Assembly: GCA_951804985.1 (NCBI GenBank)
Contig: OX638133.1
Location: 31,521,963 to 31,585,962 of the forward strand
Origin: Dryomyza anilis
Taxonomy: Eukaryota > Arthropoda > Insecta > Diptera > Dryomyzidae
DNA: 64,000 nt
Reading direction: 5' to 3'
The translations under genes were made by a program, and so were the position numbers. A model generated the notes under the pieces. That model was not told where the DNA came from, ran no database searches, and saw only the letters and a program-made list of their open reading frames with translations. Shown piece after piece: positions 21,071 to 32,699 of the stretch. Within the stretch, counting starts at the first letter, position 1. Every line of letters starts with the position of its first letter.

Positions 21071-22010
21071 AAAAATTACTTCTGATATAACCCATGCCTC
21101 GGAGCTCTTCGATGAACGATATTTTATTGAACTAACTGTGATATAAAAGTTCGATCTCGTTGCTTTATAACTACTAATTTTTAAAAATTTTCGTACAATA
21201 TAATTTAAGGATATATACGACATTTATTTATTTTTCACGTCGATATCAAAATGATTTTCGAATCAATCTCGATATTCGATGCGATATTGATAGAGAATAG
21301 TTTTGTTTTCGTTTCGAATAAACTTAATTATATCGTTACGATATCTGCGTACATCTTATAATGAATTTTAGTATAATATAGATACGAAATCGTAATCGAG
21401 ATCGAATGAGTTCCTCGACATCTCGAAACAGTCTCAAAGCGATATGGAATCGCAGTCTGGATTTAATCAGAATAGCTTCTAAAATAAATACATTTTTAAG
21501 CGAATGACAAAAAAAAAAGTTTTTGTTTAATGATGTAAATCTGAAGTGTAATCTGGTATCGAAGTGTCGATTTGCCACATGAGCCATCAATATTTGTAAA
21601 CTTATTTCGAATAAACCGTTAGTTTTTTCAAATTGACTCTAGTTTTTCAAATATACACAATTTTTCGAAAAATATGACTTGTTTTGTTCGATTTGGTGTA
21701 AAATGGCTCATATATAAATTTGATTGTTATCAATATCATTTGTTACTTTTTCTAAAAATTAGAAACTATACCTTTTAAATAATATGTTAATGTACTTATT
21801 TAAAATAATCTTTCAATAACATTGCTTATGTATGTAAATGGACAACAGTTATATCTAAAGTATTCTTATTAATTTTGTTAATCAGTTTTTTTTTTGTTTT
21901 GAGAAAAAATGTACTCTGAACTAAAAAATTATTTAAAAAAGAAACACTACGATTCAGAACAATTATTGCATTTAAAGCAAATTAAAACATATAATGCATT
22001 TAATTAAATC
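21071..22010. other. AT-rich region with TATCG-rich dispersed repeat
   Basis: 21137-21600 includes AAAGTTCGATCTCGTTGCTTTAT and ACTAATTTTTAAAAATT..CGTACAATA blocks. These recur at 29997-30040 and 30955-31000, with frequent CGATAT words, marking an unclassified dispersed repeat. No gene. Confidence 0.45.
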
Positions 22011-22531
22011 ATATCGTCACTATCATGCCAAAGGGGTGAATGTGCAATTTTTGACATTTGGGTTTTTTTACATTTTTGAATGTAGTTTATCCTCAAGTAT
22101 GCTCTGCAAAAATTGCGTGTCATTTTGTTGGATATTTCTAGCCACAAAAGACAAAAGCAAAAGGACGAATTCGAAAAATTGAAAACATTGTCATGCCAAA
22201 GGGGCGAATCTTTTCGTTTTTTCGCCATAACTTTTTATTGGTATAAGATAAAATAGTTGTGTAAAGGCATTTATTATTTGTTTTCAAAGCACCTATCGAT
22301 CTGCATCATTTATTAAACATATTTTGCCAACATTAATTTGCCATTTGTAATTTGCAGGAATATTTTTTTGGTAAAATATTTTTAATTAATAATGCAGATC
22401 GATAGGTGCTTTGAAAACAAACAATAATTGCCTTGACATCACTATTTAATCTAGTACCATTAAAGAGTTATAGCAAAAAAACGAAAAGATTCGCCCATTT
22501 GGCATAACAAGATTTTCAATTTCTTCGTTTT

Positions 22532-22668
22532 TATACCCTACACCTATGAGGTACAGGGTATATTAACTTTGTGCATATATTGTAACGCCCCTTAGGAGGC
22601 GTGTCCGGTACGGAAAAGTATATATATTCTTGATCAGCATCACTACCCGAGTCCGTTTAGCCATGTCC

Positions 22669-22744
<76 letters not shown>

Positions 22745-23432
22745 TGCTGTCTTGCTGTCTTGCTGTCTTGCTGTCTTGCTGTCCGAATACAGACTAACTT
22801 GAGAAATACTGATCAGAATGCGATGAAATTTCGTCTCAATATATTTTAGCCAAAAATAGGAACTGAGTTTGAAAATGAGCCAAATCGATCAACGGACACG
22901 CCCACCTCCCATACAAGTCACTTTTATATAACTCTTTCGAAACTAATATTTCGAAAAGTATTCAAGGTATAGTTATAAAATTTAAAACATATTGTTAGAA
23001 TTTACCTAAAAATATGTGGACCAATAATGGGCGTGATCCGCCCACTTTTTTTTTCATTATTTCCCGGGTTTTTATAGTGGAAATTTGATTCGTAAATTAT
23101 TAAAATCAAATCTATGAAATATTAGCCTTTCAAAATTTTAAATATAGGCGTGGTCCGCCCAAATATATTTTTCAATTTTTTTTTTTAGTTTTTTATACTT
23201 TATATAATTTTTTTTAATTTATGGGGATATAAGACGTGAATTTCTGATATATGAATAATATTCTGAGGTTCAGCATAATTAAAAATTTAAAATTAAGGTA
23301 TACAATTAAATATTTCTCATTAATATCTCCACCAAAGGTGTAGGGTATTCCATAGTCGGGCCCGACCGACTATAAAAATCCGCCCCATGTGACCGAACTT
23401 ACCCATGTGACCTAACTTTCCCAACTCGTTTT
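22532..23432 (+). mobile_element. DINE-1/INE-1-like element D1
   Basis: Begins TATACCCTACACCTATGAGG..CAGGGTAT, a terminal hairpin. It continues with the AAGTATATATATTCTTGATCAGC block, a GTCT microsatellite and GCCATGTCCGTCTG, then several CGCCCACCTCCC/CGTGATCCGCCC blocks. It ends GGTGTAGGGTATTCCATAGTCGGGCCCGACCGACTAT...TTTCCCAACTCGTTTT. Full-length reference copy for this window; non-coding. Confidence 0.8.
22666..22742 (+). repeat. (GTCT)n microsatellite inside D1
   Basis: About 18 perfect GTCT units, followed to 22782 by a GTCTTGCT repeat. The same place in D4 holds the complementary AGCAAGAC repeat and in D3 only two units, so this core changes length between copies. Confidence 0.95.
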
Positions 23433-23608
23433 GCTATATAATTGTTTGATTTTAAAGCACCTATATATTGGCATCATTATTTAAAAATATTTTTCCAAAT
23501 ATTTTTCTGTAAATAACAAATGGCAAATTAATGATTGACAAAATATTTTTAATTAATGATGCCAATAGATAGGTGCTTAAAAATCAAACAATTAATGCCT
23601 TTACATTA

Positions 23609-23925
23609 TAATATAATAATAATATAATAGTTTGGCACTACAGTCCTGTGTAGAACTTCGGCCGAGCTCTCTCACCATTTTGAGCTGTGCGTGTTATATT
23701 TGTATTCAAAGTGTTGGGACCTACAGTTTATTGCCGAATCCGAACGGAGGTGAGAGCTTTTCATAGGCAATGTTTTACTCTCGTAGGTTTGCCATTTACT
23801 GCCGAGAGGTAGCGCGGTATAGAAAAATGTTTCTATGAAAAGATGTTGTTAGCCCCAGTCCAGGCTTGAACCGGGGACCTTTCGGCTCGCAGTTCAACGC
23901 ACTAACCACTGAGCTACCGCGGCTA
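23609..23925 (-). mobile_element. tRNA-derived SINE, copy S3, with target-site duplication
   Basis: Flanked by a perfect 10-bp direct repeat CTTTACATTA (23599-23608 and 23926-23935), the mark of LINE-mediated insertion. The tRNA-like head is at the high-coordinate end and the A/T-rich TAT/TTA tail at the low end. Sits in M1 between its inner hairpin and right end. Confidence 0.92.
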
Positions 23926-24181
23926 CTTTACATTACTATTTTATATTGCGCTAATAAAAAGAAATAGCATAAAAAACAAAAATATTTGAGTTTTGATCAG
24001 GATATAGTCTCACAAAATCCGTATTTATAATTCAGTAGGTTATCCAAATCTAAAGATATTTTACATACGTTATAATAATTGACAAATAAACCAAAATAAC
24101 AGAAAAAATTTAAAAAACTATAAATTTTGATAATTTTTAAAGTACTTCAAACTTTAAAATTTGGCATGACAGTGACGATAT

Positions 24182-24727
24182 TATATTTAAAAATTATTAT
24201 ATTATAATTAAAATTTTGATTTTCTCAACATATTTGATATTGGCAAGTTCAAAACAAACATCGTTGGTAAATATGTAAGAAATAATCCGTGCTAAATATA
24301 GGCTTTGTTATCCGTCATACTTCAAAATATTTTTTTTTCTCGTTTAAAATTACAGTCAATTCAGTTCAGTGCTTAATACATGATACGTATACAAAGAATA
24401 GGAATTTGAGTTATACTTGATTAATATAATTTATAAGGACTCTTATTAAAAATAAATAAATATTAAATGAATTTGAAAAATTCATAAATTTCTCTAAAGT
24501 TTAACTTTTGATAAAATTTTTAATTTTTGTATTTCAAAATTAAACTTAGTGACTTTTAGTTTAAGCACATTAACGAAATTATTTAGCGAAAACATCTAAA
24601 GTAAATAAAATAAAATAAAAATAAAACAAACATTATTTTTGTATATAAATATTTCCAAAAAGTACTATAAAATTTATGTATTATATCCGTTTAAGTTCAG
24701 ATAAATAACCACTTGAAATTCGAAAAT
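24182..24727. other. 5' flank of the lbm-like gene
   Basis: AT-rich. Initiator-like TCAGTT at 24361-24366, overlapped by TCAGTG, would give a 5' UTR of about 365 nt. Alternatively an acceptor-like ...GTTTAAGTTCAG ending at 24700 could join a distal 5' exon. Neither is proven. Confidence 0.35.
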
Positions 24728-26491
24728 ATGGGCTGCGCCACAACAACTGTAAAAATTGCCTCAATTGTTTTCAATGTGATACTGGCGGTAAGTTTGCAAA
24801 TGTATTGAAATAAATATTCTAAATTGTATTTTAAATTAAATTTTTAATTATATTTTAAAGTATATTTTAAAAATTTTTTAATAACAACTATGATTTTATA
24901 AACAAATATATTCAGCAAAGACTTTTATGTTAACCTTGGTAAGCCGCACGAACTGTCATAAAATATAAATTGTCTATCGCATGATGTCATTTTCACTAAA
25001 TGAATACTTGACACTTAAAGGAAGAATACCTTCGTTTTTGTTATTCTATTTTCAAATATGTATATACTAAACTCAGTGGAAAAATTTGCTACAGGGTGAG
25101 AGTTTTGCTACAGTTCAATCAAAGTAATCAAATTTTATTTACACTCAGTCATAAAACTTATGGAAATCTATGAATTGCGTTATTAAAACCTATAATATTG
25201 TTAATTTTATATAAAGAGACTTTCAATTAGTATAAAATACTGAATAATAGAACAAGTCTATTGCAAAATATTTTTAAATTGTAGAAAAAATTACGTACAA
25301 CCGAAAGTAGAATTTTTCAAGGTGCCTTTTTAAAAGGTTAATCATCGCATGATGCCATTTCAAGCGTCACTTATGATATATTTAACTCAATGTACTAATT
25401 TTAAACTAAACATATGCTCATATTCACAGCTTTTCCTCTATTAGTTGCTATATTTCAATGGTTTTGTCCTCGTCGTCATGGTGCACATTTTGTTAATGTC
25501 AACGCAATTATTAAATAATTTGATTTTAGATTTTTTCCGTGTTCTTAGACAATCTCAGACAAACATTTGAAAATATTTATGCAATCATTTTTATGCAATC
25601 TTTATAATTAGTATCTAAATGTTGGTGTATGGAATATAAATAATGTTTGCAGTAGATGCTAAGAAATATTATGTTTGTGACAAATGTATAACTGATTTTT
25701 GAACATGATTGTATCATTTGTATAATGATGAAATTATGTTTTAATTAAATGTACCTACGATAATAAACAATAATCACTAAATAATTGTAGCATATATTAA
25801 TTTTTTTGGATAGTCTCAAATTTTATATATTTAATATTTTAGTAATTTTTGAGATGACAGCGCCCACCATTGGAGAGAAAATTGTGCTTGTGGTAAAAAT
25901 ATGACTACACAAGTAAAGTATAATTGCCAATATTATAGTTATGTGTATTATAAAACCACATATTTCAAATTATATAATTGTCCCACTTGGTTTTTAATTA
26001 AATTTATAAATAATTGTGGTAAATGAAGTATTACCATAATTACTCTAAAGTTTACTTAAGTTTACATATTTCAATCACAAGATTTTTAAAAATTGAAAAA
26101 TATAATTGGGCGGACCACGCCTTTATTTAAAATTTTGAAATGCTAATATTTCATAGATTTGATTTTAATAATTTACGGATCAAATATGAAAACCCGGGAA
26201 ATAATGAAAAAAAAGTGGGCGGATCACGCCCATTTTTGGACCACATATTTCTGGGTGAATTCTAACAATAATTTTTAAATTTTATAACTTTACCTTGAAT
26301 ACTTTTCGAGTTATTAGTTCCGAAAGAGTTATATAAAAGTGACTTGTATGGGAGGTGGGCGTGTCCGTTAACCGATTTGGCTCATTTTCAAACTCAATTC
26401 CTACTTTTGGCTAAAATATATTGAGTCGAAATTTCATCGCATTCTGATCAGTATTTCTCAAGTTATTCTGTATTCGGATAGCAAGACAGCA

Positions 26492-26524
<33 letters not shown>

Positions 26525-29500
26525 GACATGGCTAAACGGACTCGGGTAGTGATGCTGATCAAGAATATATATACTTTTCTATACCGGACACGCCTCCTAA
26601 GGGGCGTTACAATATATGCACAAAGTTAATATACCCTGTACCTCATAGGTGTAGGTTATAATGAGAGTGAGAAAGTGATTTGGGGTAGAAATATGATTAA
26701 GTTACTCATGTTCTTCTGTCCAAATTATTGCTTCAATGATGTCATATCGTACAATTGTTAGAATCATAAAGTAATATGTTCCTCTGTAATGTGCAATTTG
26801 TTAGACAAAAAAGTGGTTTAAATTTAAAAATTTTACATAGAATACATAAAAACGAGTAGCGAAAACATATATTGAAACCAAATATCAACGCATTCTGACT
26901 AGTATTTCCAGTTGTAATCATTCGCACAATGTGCCGAAAAACGACCCAACGAACCGAATAGGCAAGCACGCGTCCATCGAACGAATGTAAAATAATATCG
27001 GCTGCAATGTTGTAGTTGCTTTAAAACTTTGAAGAACCTCAAAAACTGTAGTTGTAGTTGCTGTTGCTTTCAAACTTTAAAGAACTTCTAAAACTGTAGT
27101 GTCTTTTTAAACTGTGTAGTTTGTGAATTCGGTTGGTATACATGCTGTATATATACATATACACCAACCCATAGCATATACACCAACCGCAATTTTTTAG
27201 TAATTACGAATAGCAAATGTGTTCACTGAATTACTGAATTTCATTGCTGGACTGATTAATGACATGCAATTAATATCTGTTGCTATAATTACGTCTAATA
27301 TTTTTTCTGTAAATATATCGTCGTCGTTCAGTGAAAAGTCCAAAAATTGAGTATCGAGATAAATGCTTTTAAAGATATAAATTACCGTAACAAATCAGAA
27401 TATTTTTGGATTCAAATAGTGCTAGGCTTGTAGAATAGACAACACATTCCGCTACAAAATGCAAAAATAAAAATAGTTTGGACACAACACATGATCGTTA
27501 TTAGCTTCTTTTCTTTATTGTTCAGTGAAAAATCACTAAGTCCCATACAAACAGTAACAGTGCTCCAGTTTATCCAAATAATTGTATCGGGTTTCAGTTT
27601 GAACTGGAGAAGAAAGAACTGCATAATATCTATCATTTAATCCAAAAATCGTTTAAATCCGACCGTTTTTCTGAACTCAGCGCGGTTTTATTCAGATTTC
27701 GACGATTGCCGTTCAGTGAAAAATCACTAAGACCTTTATAAATTTGACTGATTCTTTACGCCGTGATTATGTTAATATTATAGTATTTTTTGATAAAGAA
27801 TGTCCATGTAGATCTTCTTCTTCTATAGTTTAAGTCCAAAATAGATTTGATCGGTCCCTTTTTAAGTGCTAATTGTGGAGTTGAGTACATTTCACTGAAT
27901 TGAATTTTTAAATATTTGGAGTTAGTGATTTTTCATTTGTAATATGGTAATAGTTTGGTAAGATGTAGGATTTCGAGGACTTTTTCAACGTAAAGATGAG
28001 TTCTTTTTTATTATAGTGGCATACTTACTCGATATTTACGAAACATGGACATAACGACATTTCACTGAACGACGACGATATAAAGGGTTTTTCAACAGGG
28101 ACGCTACAAAAGTAGAGCGACAGTAGAGGGACAGCAAACGACGCCGTTCTTTTGACATTTCTCTTCAGTAAGGATTGCCATTTCATGATGGAAAGATATA
28201 CGAATTCGAATTTTGGTAGTAAATTTTAATAATTTCGACTCGTTGTTGGCTCGTATATCTTTCCATCATGAAATGGCAAACCTTACTGAAACCTTACTTT
28301 TGTAGCGCTCTTATTGAAAAACCCTTTATATACTTTTTTTATACCGGCCATGCCTACTTAGGGGCGTTACAATATCTGCACAGACTTAATATATCCTGTA
28401 CCTCACAGGTGTAGTGTTTAATTTTTAACGCATTTATATTTCCAGGACATCAATGAAATAAATTTTCATTATTATGCAATTTCCAAAGCAATTCGATTTT
28501 ATATGAAATGCAGTTGAATACTGACAGTAGTCAGAGTCTCCATTTCGAAAAAATATATCGTCGTTGATACTGCAATACCCACAACAAAATGCATTTTGTG
28601 TCTCTATTCTGCACCAACTTTATCCCATATTAAATATATCATAGTTTATATTGACCTTTATCTAATTTATCTGATCAAAATATCAATTTAAACCGGATTA
28701 TAAGACAAATTTTGGCGATACTTATACATGTAGTTTAGCGGCGACGATAAATGTAGTTACAGTGGTTACTTTTCAAATGCCGTTTATCGCTTCGTGGGAT
28801 AAGGCTGTTTATAAATGAGAGCCTCATTTGTTAGCTTACGATAGACATTTCAGTTAAAAAAAAATTTCATTCATTTGAAACCATTTTAATGAGTCCCACG
28901 ATGGGGTAAACGGTACCTATTTGAGAGATGAACTCTGTAAAAATTGATACTGAACTGTGGTCTCAACAGATCTTTAAATAATTGTCTTTATCCTAGAAAT
29001 AGTGAATCCTAATACAAAGTACGATATTCCTAGTCTGCCATGTCTCAGAGATCTTCCATGTCTCGAAGATTTCTCATAAAGGGTTTTTCAACAGGGACGC
29101 TACAAAAGTAGAACGACAGGAATAGCAAACGACGCCATATTTCTTGCTGTTCTTTCGACATTTCTCTTCAGTAATATTTGCCATTTCATTATCTAAAGAT
29201 ATATGAGCCAACAATGAGTCTAAATTATTAAAATTTATTACCGAAGTAAAAATTCGAAAAATCATCTTCAGCGATGAGGCTCATTTCTGACCGAATGGCT
29301 TCGTCAATAAACAAAATATGCATTAATGGTCAGACAGCAATCCACACGTACTCCATGAGTCATCATTGCATTCCGAAAAAAATTAGAGCGGTTTATGGGC
29401 CGACGGCGTCATTGGGCCGTACTTCTTCCGTGATGATCAAGACCGGCACGTTACTGTGAATGGGAATCGCTACCGTTCAATGATAACCGAATATTTTTGG

Positions 29501-32104
29501 CCCCAATTGGATGATATGGACTTGGAGGACATGTGGTTCCAACACGACGGCGTCACAAGCCACACAGCGAATGCCACAATCAATTTATTGGAAACCAAGT
29601 TTGGAGAACGTATTATCTCACGAAATGGTCCAGCCGATTGGCCGCCTCGGTCGTGCGATTTGACGCCGTTAGACTATTTCCTGTGGGGCTACGTCAAGTC
29701 TATGGTCTATGCCAACAAGCCAGCGACGATTGATGAACTTCGTACGAATATCGAACGTTAAATTGCAGCAGTATTGGCCGGTTTAATCTTGAAAACCGTC
29801 TAAAATTGGGTTCAGCGTCTGAACTTCTGCAAGCGTGCCCGTGGTGGCCATGCAAAAGAAGTCGAGTTCCATACATAATGGCATGGAACGTACTTTTACA
29901 GAAATAAAGAATTTCATTGATATGCAAAACCGTTTTTGTTTTATTTAAAAAAACTTTTGTAGCGGCTCTTATTGAAAAACCCTTTATAACTTCCACAAAA
30001 AAGTTCGATCTCGTTGCTTTATCGTTAAATTTTTCGTACATTTAAATTCTTTGACAACTACATTCAAAATAAAATTTATTTTATGAATATTGGTTCGTAA
30101 TATATATGAATCGTTCGTAAAAAATATTTTTGAACTTAAAAAAATGAAATTAAAATTGTTCTCAGTCTGACATTCGATTTGATATCGCTTCGAGACGGTG
30201 TGTAGTCGAGGAATTCATTCGATCTCTATCTATCTATATTATCTATATTATCTATATTATCTATATTATCTATATCTCTATCTATATTATCTAATCTCTA
30301 TATCTATATTATCTCTATCTATATTATACTACAATTCATTCGAAGATGCACGCAGATGCCCCAACGATATAATAAAGTATATATAAAACGATTCTGGATT
30401 TATCACATCAATATAGTAATATTTTTCGAAGCAATCTCGAACTTTAAATCATTTTTTATTAACGTTTATATTTCGAAAAATAACTCGTTCAGACGCATCG
30501 ATATCTACCTTCCATGTGCTTCCAATTTGACGCTTGATATCGCCACGATAATGTGTCCTATACCGTGTTATTTCTCCTTCTACTCGCATTGATCTCGTAA
30601 TCTCGTAATCATAACGAATGGCACACTGTGTTGTTCCGCTTTGGTACTCAGTAACCGAATCATTTTAAAAACTAGGTGGTCATTCTGACATGGACTGGCC
30701 AATATCTAGACTCGAAACCTCCAGATGCAGCAAAAAAGTCTCAAACTGGCTTCGAATTAAAATACAATTAAATTCTCAATTCGAATATAATTTTTAATGA
30801 TTTCAAATTCAGTAAATTCAGTTGCGAATTTCGATGTCTAACATACTGAGGTTGAGTTTTAAGTTCAACCAATTTTCGTTTCGATATTACTTCGGTTTCA
30901 TATATTTTATTCTTTTTTATATTCCAAGTCAAAAAAGTTCTGTAAAGTTTCATTATCACTACTAATTTTTAAAATTGTTCCTACAATAAAATTTAACGAA
31001 TAGATACGATATAAATATTTATCTTGTCGATATCGCATATTTTTCGATAGACAAAACCCTCCGCATTTTCCGAATCAGTTCAATTCATTAATTCTACAAC
31101 TTTTACTGCATCAAATAAAAATGTTCGGTTTGCAGTACTCACTTTTGATATTATGGAATTTGTTGTTAAAATTTGATATCACAATTTAATCCTCCAAATC
31201 AGTATAATCAAAATATAATTTCTTCAAAATAATGAATAATATTTTCATATTTTAATATTTTAATATTTTCATATTTTAATATTTTAGTTTTTGGGCATCG
31301 CCGCTATCGCATGGATTGCATTCAATCCAAAAGCGCTGCGCGAGGAACTGGCCATTGGGGCGTACATTGCCGGTTCGCTGATTGTGCTATTCTCATTTCT
31401 GGGTTGTTTTGCGGCCATTCGCGACTCGGTGTGTCTGACGGCCATAGTGAGTGTAACCTGAGTAGAGATATAATTTGTAATTAAAACCGACTTCGTGTTT
31501 GCTCCATAGTGCGCCGCCTTTCTGCTAATACTGGCCATAGTGCAAATAATATTGTCCTGCATAGATGTGGGCGACGAACAGCACCGAAACGCCGTTGAGG
31601 TTGTGCGTAATGCCTGGGACCAGGACCAAATGGGTGCGCTACAAATTAAGGTATAATTAAGAATATGAAATCTTTTTTGTTTATCATATTTGCCTTGCAT
31701 TAAATACTTTTTCTCCTTTTAATATTATTTATTATTCATGCATTTAATATATGTCTTTTAGCATGAATGCTGTGGCAAAATCAGTCCTCAGGATTATGTA
31801 CATCTGGAAAAATCCTTACCCGCCTCATGCTTTCTCAATCAGAATTCTGCCGACGAAACACAACTTCACGCCATGGGTTGCATAGCAAAATTGCAGGAAT
31901 ACTACGAAAATGAATCGGTGCAGTTTGCCATTATTTCGTGGCTCTTAATTGCATTCGAGGTACGTGTTTTATTTATTAAAAGGGGTGTTTTTAATTTGTA
32001 CATACAACCTAATGAAAATTTCTTCTGCGCAGCTTTTGGGTTTTATTTTGGCTGTCTTTTTGGCCATAAACTTCCGGAATACGCAGCGACGCATGCTGTT
32101 CTAG
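24728..32104 (+). CDS. lbm: Tetraspanin, late bloomer-like (5 exons, 209 aa)
   Basis: Exons: 24728-24787, 31288-31446, 31510-31650, 31762-31959, 32033-32104; all phase 0, GT/AG. The start MGCATTTVKIASIVFN, the ECCG..S.QDY stretch and the end RN.QRRM.F closely match what I recall of Drosophila late bloomer. In Drosophila that tetraspanin is on motor axons and growth cones and aids synapse formation. Four membrane spans: about 10-32, 40-60, 68-92 and 182-202. Post-TM2 motif is GCFAAIRDS, with Asp for the usual Glu. The large loop has CCG at 123-125, Cys143 and Cys160, so four cysteines against six in the gene upstream. Intron 1 is 6.5 kb and packed with repeats; introns 2-4 are 63, 111 and 73 nt. 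No break seen. Confidence 0.88.
24788..26084. other. lbm intron 1, proximal part
   Basis: AT-rich intron DNA without a recognisable repeat, exon or RNA gene. Confidence 0.4.
26085..26661 (-). mobile_element. DINE-1/INE-1-like element D2 (truncated)
   Basis: Minus-strand copy. The terminal hairpin end is present at 26625-26661 (ATACCCTGTACCTCATAGGTGTAGG). The GATCAAGAATATATATACTTT block, GACA repeats and GGGCGGACCACGCC blocks are also there. The far end with the CCGACTAT/TTTCCCAACTCG segment is absent. Confidence 0.75.
26662..27313. other. Intron spacer
   Basis: No gene. 27020-27110 contains two imperfect copies of a TGTAGTTGC..TTTAAACTTTGAAGAACCTC unit. 27125-27190 has CACCAACC direct and inverted words around a TATATACATATA run. 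Confidence 0.4.
27314..28082. mobile_element. TIR element K, 769 bp
   Basis: Perfect 23-bp inverted ends, outer part TATATCGTCGTCGTTCAG at the left and its complement at 28065-28082. The subterminal word TTCAGTGAAAAATCACTAAG recurs inside at 27522 and 27712 and in part near the ends. No transposase frame. A rosa hairpin derivative lies immediately beyond its right end, having used the terminal TA. Confidence 0.65.
28083..28326. mobile_element. rosa mariner hairpin derivative C (MITE, both ends)
   Basis: TA on both sides (28081-28082, 28327-28328). The left TIR is the transposase-5' type (CAACAGGGACGCTAC) and the right is the 3' type (GTAGCGCTCTTATTG). The 244-bp interior is a near palindrome built from the 5' UTR and first codons and their inverted copy (GGAAAGATATACGA / TCGTATATCTTTCC), with about 50 bp in the loop. 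No catalytic region is left. Confidence 0.82.
28327..28420 (-). mobile_element. DINE-1-like end fragment D6
   Basis: ATACCGGCCATGCCTACTTAGGGGCG...ACCTCACAGGTGTAG matches the hairpin end of D2/D4 on the minus strand; only about 90 bp survive. Confidence 0.65.
28421..29078. other. Intron spacer
   Basis: lbm intron sequence. An ATATATCGTCGTTG word at 28552 resembles the K terminus. No exon or clear element. Confidence 0.4.
29079..29984 (+). mobile_element. rosa (DD41D) mariner copy D, internally deleted
   Basis: TA-bounded (29077-29078 and 29985-29986), with single 5' TIR (AAGGGTTTTTCAACAGGGACGC) and 3' TIR (GGCTCTTATTGAAAAACCCTT). 906 bp against about 1.27 kb for the longest copy. The whole DNA-binding N-terminal half of the transposase gene is missing. 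Lies in lbm intron 1, same strand. Confidence 0.85.
29274..29880 (+). pseudogene. rosa transposase remnant (copy D)
   Basis: Retains the catalytic domain: SDEAHF with the first Asp, then a TGA stop, later a QHDGVT block with the second Asp, and PLDYFLWGY with the third. Forty-one residues separate the second and third Asp, which defines the DD41D (rosa) group. Further stops follow, including within the NIER* stretch near 29758. Ends with ARGGHAKE.EFHT, the family's usual C-terminus. Not functional. Confidence 0.82.
29985..31287. other. lbm intron 1, distal part with TATCG-rich repeats
   Basis: Two copies of the AAAGTTCGATCTCGTTGC / ACTAATTTTTAAAATT dispersed repeat also present at 21.1 kb, plus a microsatellite at 30222-30330. 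A short ATATTTTAAT run at 31240-31285 lies directly before the exon 2 acceptor. Confidence 0.45.
30222..30330 (+). repeat. TCTATATTA / TCTATC microsatellite
   Basis: Mixed 6- and 9-bp units (CTATCTATATTAT, CTATATTAT) over about 110 bp. The long open frame of Y/L/I residues across it is an artefact of the repeat. Confidence 0.85.
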
Positions 32105-32699
32105 TGAGGTCATTACGAAGTAATTGCAGTACAAATTAAACGAATTTTTATAGTTAATTTAAATTAAGCACTAAACCATCAATACTCTTATATTTCCAGC
32201 ATAAAATAAATTTAGACTTATTATGTATTTTAAGCATTAATTAATTTATTTACTTTTTTTTACTTATTTATTCATCTATTACTAATTGTCGTTCCTTAAA
32301 GTGTCAAATAAGTTTGTATATTATAATAATTTAGGTAAATGTCAAATAAATTATTAATTGAATTAGTTAAATTCTGCTCTTTTTAATTTTTTATTTGATC
32401 AGTTACAGAATTATCATGAAAATATAAATGTGAATTATGAATAGAATATGAATATAATCCATATTTATTTATTTCTTGAAACCAAAATTCTGTTGTAATC
32501 AGCTTTTCTTTGAAAATCCAACTCAAGTCGTATAAGTGCCACAATTTGTTTTTATTGAAATTACGTATACGACATGGTTTTACAATAGCAGCTCTCAATC
32601 AATCGCATTACTCATACGATTAAAAGTTTTAATTTCATGAAATATTTAACGACAAACAATAATCTGTAGCAAAAAACGAAGGTGAATTTTATCGAAATA
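32105..32699. other. 3' flank of lbm-like gene
   Basis: 3' UTR with AATAAA at 32205-32210, 101 nt after the stop, then AT-rich DNA up to rosa copy E. No exon seen. Confidence 0.5.
32205..32210 (+). promoter_or_regulatory. Poly(A) signal of lbm-like gene
   Basis: AATAAA in CATAAAATAAATTTAG, the first such hexamer after the stop codon. Confidence 0.5.

Larger units (their letters stand above)
22011..24181. mobile_element. Long-TIR element M1 with nested insertions
   Basis: Left end ATATCGTCACTATCATGCC and right end GGCATGACAGTGACGATAT (24163-24181) are inverted with one mismatch. Inside, AAAGCACCTATCGATCTGCATC near 22285 and its inverse near 22395 form a hairpin, and a related pair lies at 23455-23580. 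The recurring subterminal motif is ATGCCAAAGGGGCGAATCTTTTCG. A DINE-1-like element and SINE S3 sit inside. Related copy at 57150-57630. No transposase. Confidence 0.65.

Noticed and set aside
31284..31700. Minus-strand 138-codon frame
   Set aside because: Antisense shadow of lbm exons 2 and 3.
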